A stretch of DNA of 11,242 nt, from NCBI GenBank assembly GCA_933822405.4, contig CAKOGP040002020.1, forward strand, positions 1-11,242. The letters run 5' to 3'. The notes under the pieces were generated by a model, which was given only the letters and a program-made list of their open reading frames with translations, made no database searches and was not told where the DNA came from. Source of the DNA: Cylindrotheca closterium (lineage: Eukaryota; Bacillariophyta; Bacillariophyceae; Bacillariales; Bacillariaceae). Below are positions 7,121 to 11,242 of the stretch, in pieces (the stretch's first letter is position 1; the number at the start of each line of letters is the position of its first letter). The position numbers and the translations under genes were made by a program.

Positions 7121-8219
7121 TTGTTGTCTTGATAAGGGGAATGACATCGTATTTGTGTAGATGCCCCGATCGCACTTGCTCAGCCCACTTTTTGGCGATA
7201 CTCTTGAGATGGACGACGTGAGCATGTTGATCTTCCAATGGGGCCAGCATGACCCCCAAGGTTTTCTCTGCCTCATCCGGCTCCAGACGGCGTAAGGCTT
7301 CCAATTCGCCAGTCAGTCCCGGTATTTGTAATTGATGATCCGGTAGGAGTTGGTGTGTCCGGCGGAACCTCCATTTGCCCTCTCTGGAGTCCCACACAAA
7401 GTCAATCAACCACCAAAAGGACTTTTCTGGATTAATTGCCCCTCCAGTAGCACTAATGCCTCCAGCCCACGTGGAAGCCGCTTGTTGGACGGAGTGGCAT
7501 ATATCCTCGCCAGATTGTTCCACGGACTTGCCCGCTTTGATCACATCCGTGTCGTCGACAAAGCAGAAGCACTGAGCGGTGATCAGTTGAGACTCAATCG
7601 CGGTGAGGCATTTGAAGCCAAAGCCCATCGCGGTCATCATCTGGATGACGACGGAGCTAACGGAGACCCAAATGGGCGGGCCCGCTCCGTTGCCCTGGCC
7701 GCAATCCTGAAATGGTACCATGGAAGGGGGGTGAAAGCTCTCTTCAGAGTCACCAAAGCCTGTCCGCACTTGGTGCATGGACGTTGCGAGAGTGTCAAAC
7801 ATCATGCACAACGCATTCCAAGTAATCGCCAGGCGCATCATAGCTAACACCACAACCCAATGGACGACCCAATCAAAACGCGACTTTGCGTCATTTGAAA
7901 TCCACCCCGCAGAGCGGCGCTGGAGAATCAGAAGGTCCCAAACAAGACGTTTAGACAGGGCAAGATCGATCGCTTGATGGTGCTTTCTAGACCCGCACTG
8001 TCCATCGGCCAAGAGGTGATGTTCTTCGCCGTAGGCCATGGCCAGGCGGCCCAGTTTCTTGTAGTTCGCTTGGGATTCAGAATTCATGAGCTGAATCGTA
8101 CACATTTTTGTCAGCCAAAAGTCGCCTGGCTTCTTTTCAATGGCGAAATTCATCAGATGCCGCCAGTTGTCAGGGACAAACCCAGTTGTCAAGGGTATGT
8201 GGCGGAAGAGAGGTCGCAT
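7017..8219 (-). CDS. Reverse transcriptase domain of LINE ORF2 (in a shifted frame)
   Basis: RNA-dependent DNA polymerase. Motifs in order: WRHLMNFAIEKKPGDF (RT0-1 region), GSRKHHQAIDLALSKRL, NDAKSRFD with the first catalytic Asp (7892-7890), CGQGNGAGPPIW, and FVDDTD with the Asp pair at 7556-7551. Then comes GGAINPEKSFWWLIDFVW of the thumb side. The usual YADD box is FVDD here, which is common in this LINE group. Val, Trp and Ser changes around NDAKSRFD differ from the commonest NDAKSCYD. The frame is entered near 8210 and left near 7118 by frameshifts; beyond 7118 this frame translates non-homologous sequence to TGA 7019-7017. The ATG at 8219 is therefore not a genuine start. Confidence 0.88.
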   Translation of the reverse strand: MRPLFRHIPLTTGFVPDNWRHLMNFAIEKKPGDFWLTKMCTIQLMNSESQANYKKLGRLAMAYGEEHHLLADGQCGSRKHHQAIDLALSKRLVWDLLILQRRSAGWISNDAKSRFDWVVHWVVVLAMMRLAITWNALCMMFDTLATSMHQVRTGFGDSEESFHPPSMVPFQDCGQGNGAGPPIWVSVSSVVIQMMTAMGFGFKCLTAIESQLITAQCFCFVDDTDVIKAGKSVEQSGEDICHSVQQAASTWAGGISATGGAINPEKSFWWLIDFVWDSREGKWRFRRTHQLLPDHQLQIPGLTGELEALRRLEPDEAEKTLGVMLAPLEDQHAHVVHLKSIAKKWAEQVRSGHLHKYDVIPLIKTTISGISYGVNYTGCCDMGVNYESCSTSLPAKGRHM

Positions 8220-9232
8220 TGAGCCACCATAGGGGAATAAATCCCAGCCTTGAAATGACCGTTATGTAGCCCGTGCGGTTCCAAGCCCTTATTCTCTGGA
8301 TTACAAGACCAGAAGTAAGTATGATCATCAGGCAACACTTCCATCGGGATCATAGAGTGCCCTTGATGGAAACGGCACTGCTCCAGGAATGACTTAGTGT
8401 AAGAATCAATCCCATCCGGTATGGGAAGGCGGCCCTCCAGAAGTGCATGGGAGTTCCTCTCTGCGTCTGCCCCGGTGAACATTGAATACAAGGGTTTGTC
8501 CATAGGAGGAGTCGTATAGGGCGATCGAGTCTGGTCATACCGTGCGCAATTTTCCTGCATGCACCCTTGCTTGACTTGTCTCCGATCGGTGAGAGTTCGC
8601 AGATCCACTTGTCCGGTAGGTAACGTCTCCTCAACTTGAATCGCTTGCAAACCGCCGGTAGATCCTTTTGACTGGGCGCGGCGGCGGCGTCTCGCCTCCT
8701 CTCGTTGCTTCATCCGCCGTAACCTCAAAAAGCGATCCCTAGCCTTGCGCGATGTCCATTGTTTCTTCTTAGATTTCTTCACTTGAACAGTCAAGAACTC
8801 CTTGCGCCATGAAACCGCGTGGTTTTTCTTGGCATGCAGGTACTCCTTCCTGTCATTACGCAATGCCGTCTCCAATTCAACTGTAGTCTTCTTCCACGCG
8901 TCGGGCAACTTAGTCTTCTTCATAAGGCGGCGGATTTTTCGCGAGCTGACTTGACATTGCTTCCTTCCCTTCAGTAGTAGCTTCCAGAGGGACTGGCGGT
9001 CCCAAAAGGTTTGGATCTGGGGAGACCACGGGACAGCCCCATTTGTGACCCTTCGACACCTCGCTTCCGCTTTCCGACAAATATCGTACATCTGCTTATG
9101 CAAACAGTTATACTGGCGTCCCATCTTCTCAGTCATAATCCCACTGTTTAATGTTAATTGTCTATGAAGCTGCTCCAACCGCAATGGAATGGAGTACACG
9201 TCATAGCCTTGGTGAACCAGCCGGAGATAGCG
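8189..9232 (-). CDS. ORF2 linker between endonuclease and RT
   Basis: This is the segment between the third TGA and the frameshift. It carries the usual pre-RT features of this LINE type: a Trp-rich stretch (WSPQIQTFWDRQSLW), a long Arg/Lys-rich helix region (RRMKQREEARRRRRAQ), and a pre-RT block ending GLHNGHFKAG just before the RT. The basic region could bind RNA or DNA. The Met at 9142-9140 is internal. The reading frame ends in TGA 8191-8189, but homology crosses into the RT frame near 8210, so this stop is a consequence of the frameshift and not an ancestral end. Confidence 0.75.
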   Translation of the reverse strand, partial: RYLRLVHQGYDVYSIPLRLEQLHRQLTLNSGIMTEKMGRQYNCLHKQMYDICRKAEARCRRVTNGAVPWSPQIQTFWDRQSLWKLLLKGRKQCQVSSRKIRRLMKKTKLPDAWKKTTVELETALRNDRKEYLHAKKNHAVSWRKEFLTVQVKKSKKKQWTSRKARDRFLRLRRMKQREEARRRRRAQSKGSTGGLQAIQVEETLPTGQVDLRTLTDRRQVKQGCMQENCARYDQTRSPYTTPPMDKPLYSMFTGADAERNSHALLEGRLPIPDGIDSYTKSFLEQCRFHQGHSMIPMEVLPDDHTYFWSCNPENKGLEPHGLHNGHFKAGIYSPMVAQCDLSSATYP

Positions 9233-9235
9233 TCA

Positions 9236-10303
9236 AACAGCCGCAGTGTCAAGCATTGTCAATTTGCGAGGCTTGTATGGTGTCTTCTCCGGACGATAGC
9301 TGCCAAGAGTCCGTTCCAAATCAATATCAATCCACAGACCGCGATGATCACAGGCGAAAAATTCATCAAAGTTGTAGTAGCCACCCGCTTTAACCACCAC
9401 TCCGGAAGTTGCAAAAATCCCATCAATGGGTCTGCCACGTTTGTTGCGATGCTGGGTTGCTGCAGTTTGACTTGGATGACGTTGTAGGATAGCTTCCTCC
9501 AATCCTATGCTGCGAAGTTGCTGGCGAAAAGAAGAATCCTGGTATGAGGAGACATCCTCATTAGCATCCACGCCCACAATCACTTCACACCCCTTGTCGC
9601 GCCATTGAGTTATCGCATGTAAAAGATCCACCATAAACGCCTCCCTTGGATCACGCTGTCTGCCCTGAGAGCGGAAGAAGCTGCGGTGTTGCGCCCATAC
9701 CGTAGATTCGCCCTTACCTGGAGGGTTTGGCCGGTATGCGGAGACCACCACCAAGTCTTTAGAGAACCGGCTACATGACGCATCGGCAGCCTCGTTGACT
9801 TGGTTATCCGAGGATGGCATATCGAGCTTCTTGCCTCAAAGGCGCACGTACGCCCACCTTCCCAACTTGGACGGGTCCCTACCACATGACTTGGCTCGAT
9901 GTGCCACGGAATTCAAGACAGTGGCGACGCATCCTCCATACTGAGAGCAAGACGCAATTGGCCGGGCGCGATTCTCATTATGTGCCGTCGCCAAATAGTA
10001 CCCCTTGGGCCCGACTTGTCGCATCCTATCACTCCAGTGATGACCTTCAGGTAGAGAAGGCCAGTGCGTGTTGGTCTCGGCCAACAACGCAATTCCCACT
10101 TGTTCATCTTTCAGCCACTGATTAATCTGTAACTGTTTCCGCCCTGTCAACACGGCCGGGAGGCTATTGAAATTTTGGAAAATCAGGCGGGTCAGTGCAG
10201 AACGGTGACAGCTGTGATCATCACCGAAGAAATCGCCGGCGGGAAGAGAACGTAAAAATTCCTCTACTGATGCATGGGGGACATCAGTCGAGGGGCCACT
10301 GAG
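9236..10303 (-). CDS. APE-like endonuclease domain of LINE ORF2 (broken by one TGA)
   Basis: This metal-dependent endonuclease nicks target DNA to prime reverse transcription. In ORF2 numbering the key residues are visible: Asn63 in QNFNS, Glu95 in LLAETNTHW, Tyr209 in VVSAYRP, Asp265 and Asn267 in VGVDANED, Asp313 in RPIDGIF, and Asp338-His339 in ACDHRGLW. Every catalytic position expected of the EEP fold is present, so this copy decayed recently or under constraint. A TGA (9838-9836) splits it at YVRL-stop-GKK between strands of the fold. The segment lies between the first ORF2 stop (10306-10304) and the third (9235-9233). It has no Met near its upstream end, so it is not an independent gene. 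The GTG at 10153 is internal to the domain and not a start. Confidence 0.85.
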
Positions 10304-10356
10304 TCAAGATCTTCTGCCTGCACGCCGTGACCGAGCGGCAGACGATCGAGGGCCTC

Positions 10357-10360
10357 TCAT
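10357..10360 (-). promoter_or_regulatory. ATGA stop-start overlap between ORF1 and ORF2
   Basis: Read on the - strand, CCATGAGAG contains the ORF2 start ATG (10360-10358) overlapping the ORF1 stop TGA (10359-10357) by two bases. The ATG frame is the frame of the endonuclease, linker, RNase H and C-terminus. Such overlaps allow ribosomes that finish ORF1 to restart on ORF2, as known for the SART1 LINE of silkworm, which uses a TAATG overlap. The coupling itself is inferred. Confidence 0.7.
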
Positions 10361-11242
10361 GGCCCTGCCGTGGAGCGGGAGGCTCCACGGCTGGCCAATG
10401 GCTTCTTCTTCCTTCGTTTACCCGTAGTATGGTCAGAAGGAGGAGAGTGTTGAGGATGACGGAAGATGGGGAAGACCGGGGACAGCGAACCATCCGAGGA
10501 ATTGTCAGAGACCCTAGAACTGGCCAGAGACGGAGTAGAGGACCCTGGGCCAGAGCCTGGGTCCACAGCATTGCTATGGTCCGAGGTCGGCAGTGTCCTT
10601 GCTGTGTGGTCCGGAGTCACAAGTTCCCGCCGAGAAGCAGCAGTGGTGGTGTCTTGAGGCCAAGGTTGGTTGGCGATGGCCGTAGTAGCCCGAGGTGGCG
10701 AGCTCGGTAGGGGTGCCGTGAGCGGACTTGACTTGACTGCTTGCGCTGGAGTAGCCGGCGGAGTTGGCTCCTTCGCGGCAGAATTGCAAGCTGCTGACTC
10801 TGGCCTGTCCTGGGGAAAGGAAACCGTGGCTGCAGGTTGGGGAGGCACAGCCGGCTGCGCCGCTTGGCTCAAAATAGTCTGGTGCAGGAGGCGCAGAGCC
10901 GCAAGTTTGTTGGCCAGAGACTCAGACCGAATTCGTTCAGCTTCCAAAGCGCTACTCTTTTCAACCAAAAGATTCTCCTTAAACTCAATTTCAGTGATTG
11001 CCGCTTCCAATTGGCTATCCTTCTCCAGTGACTCATCCATGGCGCCTGCTACTGTAGCTCCATCATCAATATCTTTTGCATCAGCCATTTCCATATCAAA
11101 TTCCAGCTTAGCTTCGGCGACGTCGAGTGGGTCAGACCCAAATCCATCAAGGAAATCGATAGCTTTGTCAATGCCTTGTAGGGTTTGGTCCGATGGTCGA
11201 GCCCGTAAAGTCTCTAAGCACCACACAAGTTCCTTGCGGCGT
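10357..11242 (-). CDS. LINE ORF1 (RNA-binding/gag-like protein), partial, open at the window edge
   Basis: ORF1 proteins coat the LINE RNA and often multimerise. The frame is open across the window edge (RRKEL at the boundary), giving 294 codons and then TGA 10359-10357; the true start lies outside. The GTG at 11226 is not a start. Order: an acidic segment (FDMEMADAKDIDD), a predicted coiled coil around 11034-10873 (LEAAITEIEFKENLLVEK, with Leu/Ile spacing), then a long Pro/Ser/Thr/Ala-rich and probably disordered region, and a basic end (KRRKKKPLASR, 10419-10387) like a nuclear localisation or RNA-binding signal. No CCHC knuckle or RRM is visible in this part. Unlike ORF2 it has no stop or frameshift in 294 codons. 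Identification rests on position and the ATGA overlap, not on a recognised domain. Confidence 0.65.
   Translation of the reverse strand, partial: RRKELVWCLETLRARPSDQTLQGIDKAIDFLDGFGSDPLDVAEAKLEFDMEMADAKDIDDGATVAGAMDESLEKDSQLEAAITEIEFKENLLVEKSSALEAERIRSESLANKLAALRLLHQTILSQAAQPAVPPQPAATVSFPQDRPESAACNSAAKEPTPPATPAQAVKSSPLTAPLPSSPPRATTAIANQPWPQDTTTAASRRELVTPDHTARTLPTSDHSNAVDPGSGPGSSTPSLASSRVSDNSSDGSLSPVFPIFRHPQHSPPSDHTTGKRRKKKPLASRGASRSTAGP

Larger units (their letters stand above)
4454..10360 (-). pseudogene. LINE ORF2 polyprotein (endonuclease, RT, RNase H, zinc finger), interrupted
   Basis: ORF2 nicks the target DNA and copies the element RNA from the nick. It starts at ATG 10360-10358, which overlaps the ORF1 TGA, and ends at TGA 4456-4454. 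The span is exactly 1969 codons. Order by codon: basic start, EN about 60-350, basic linker 376-715, RT about 715-1080, connection 1080-1470, RNase H about 1480-1630, CCHC finger about 1743-1758, C-terminal tail. In-frame stops, all TGA: codons 19 (10306-10304), 175 (9838-9836), 376 (9235-9233) and 1549 (5716-5714). Two frameshifts, near 8210 and near 7118, put the RT in a different frame from both sides and cancel, so the flanks share one frame. Each TGA fits a CGA to TGA change; the clearest is codon 175, where the LINE motif expects Arg (YVRL-stop-GKK). No function is possible without recoding. Confidence 0.85.
4382..11242 (-). mobile_element. Non-LTR retrotransposon (LINE) with ORF1, and ORF2 encoding EN-RT-RNase H-zinc finger
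   Basis: Two consecutive ORFs on the - strand give the layout of a LINE with an APE endonuclease and an RNase H, as in the I-like superfamily. Its RT motifs resemble the LINE-type RT genes common in diatoms. The 5' end lies beyond the window. The 3' end is uncertain, somewhere between 4381 and about 4225. Nearly all of ORF2 is present with conserved catalytic residues, but four stops and two frameshifts disable it, so this is a full-length or near-full-length dead copy rather than a 5'-truncated one. It lies just upstream of the gag gene, on the same strand. Confidence 0.88.

Noticed and set aside
7350..7847. 165-codon + strand ORF antisense to the RT
   Set aside because: It lies wholly opposite the RT motifs (NDAK region to FVDD). 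No family is recognised, and long antisense ORFs are common opposite GC-rich coding sequence.
5714..10306. TGA as a reassigned sense codon
   Set aside because: TGG is used freely for Trp throughout ORF2, ORF1 and ORF2 both end at TGA, and the copy has independent frameshifts. Decay of CGA is simpler. Kept only as a testable alternative.
1..11242. tRNA, rRNA, CRISPR array, bacterial operon signals
   Set aside because: No cloverleaf-like, array-like or ribosome-binding-site-plus-operon pattern was found on reading either strand.

Overview
The window looks like transposon-rich nuclear DNA of a eukaryote, most likely a diatom or related stramenopile. The reasons are a Ty1/copia RNase H and gag of the type common in diatom genomes, and a large non-LTR retrotransposon (LINE) whose reverse transcriptase carries the motifs NDAKSRFD, GQGNGAG and FVDDTD. 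No bacterial or viral genes, tRNA, rRNA or CRISPR array were seen. The organism is an inference from protein style, because no database search was possible.

Positions 1-1038 (+ strand) hold the 3' end of a copia-like element: an RNase H domain that starts abruptly near 181 and ends at 681, a short purine-rich tract, and a candidate 247-bp LTR (792-1038) with inverted ends TGTTGG(G)ATA / TATCCAACA. Positions 1039-1300 have no recognised gene.

Positions 1301-3997 (- strand) are a patchwork around a second, oppositely oriented copia-like element. A broken gag gene runs from 3997 to 2644. A 249-bp segment of its 3' end (2549-2797) is repeated at 1301-1549 with only 5 mismatches and no indel. Between the two copies lie about 1 kb with two adjoining unrecognised - strand ORFs (2468-2154 and 2184-1693), possibly one captured gene split by a frameshift, plus a perfect 12-bp-stem hairpin.

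Positions 3998-4453 are a gene-free junction. They hold the leader of the gag element, perfect palindromes, and the 3' UTR of the LINE with a cluster of three hairpins.

Positions 4454-11242 (- strand) are a nearly full-length LINE, GC-richer than the copia part. ORF1 (11242-10357, open at the window edge) has a coiled coil, a Pro/Ser-rich region and a basic end. ORF2 (10360-4454, 1969 codons) encodes, in order, an APE-type endonuclease, a basic linker, reverse transcriptase, RNase H and a C-X2-C-X7-H-X3-C zinc finger. The ORF2 start ATG overlaps the ORF1 stop as ATGA, which suggests coupled translation. ORF2 is dead as it stands: four in-frame stops, all TGA, plus two compensating frameshifts flanking the RT. 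The TGA-only pattern fits CpG decay of CGA codons. The proteins would have acted in target-primed reverse transcription: ORF1 binding the RNA, ORF2 nicking the target and copying the RNA.
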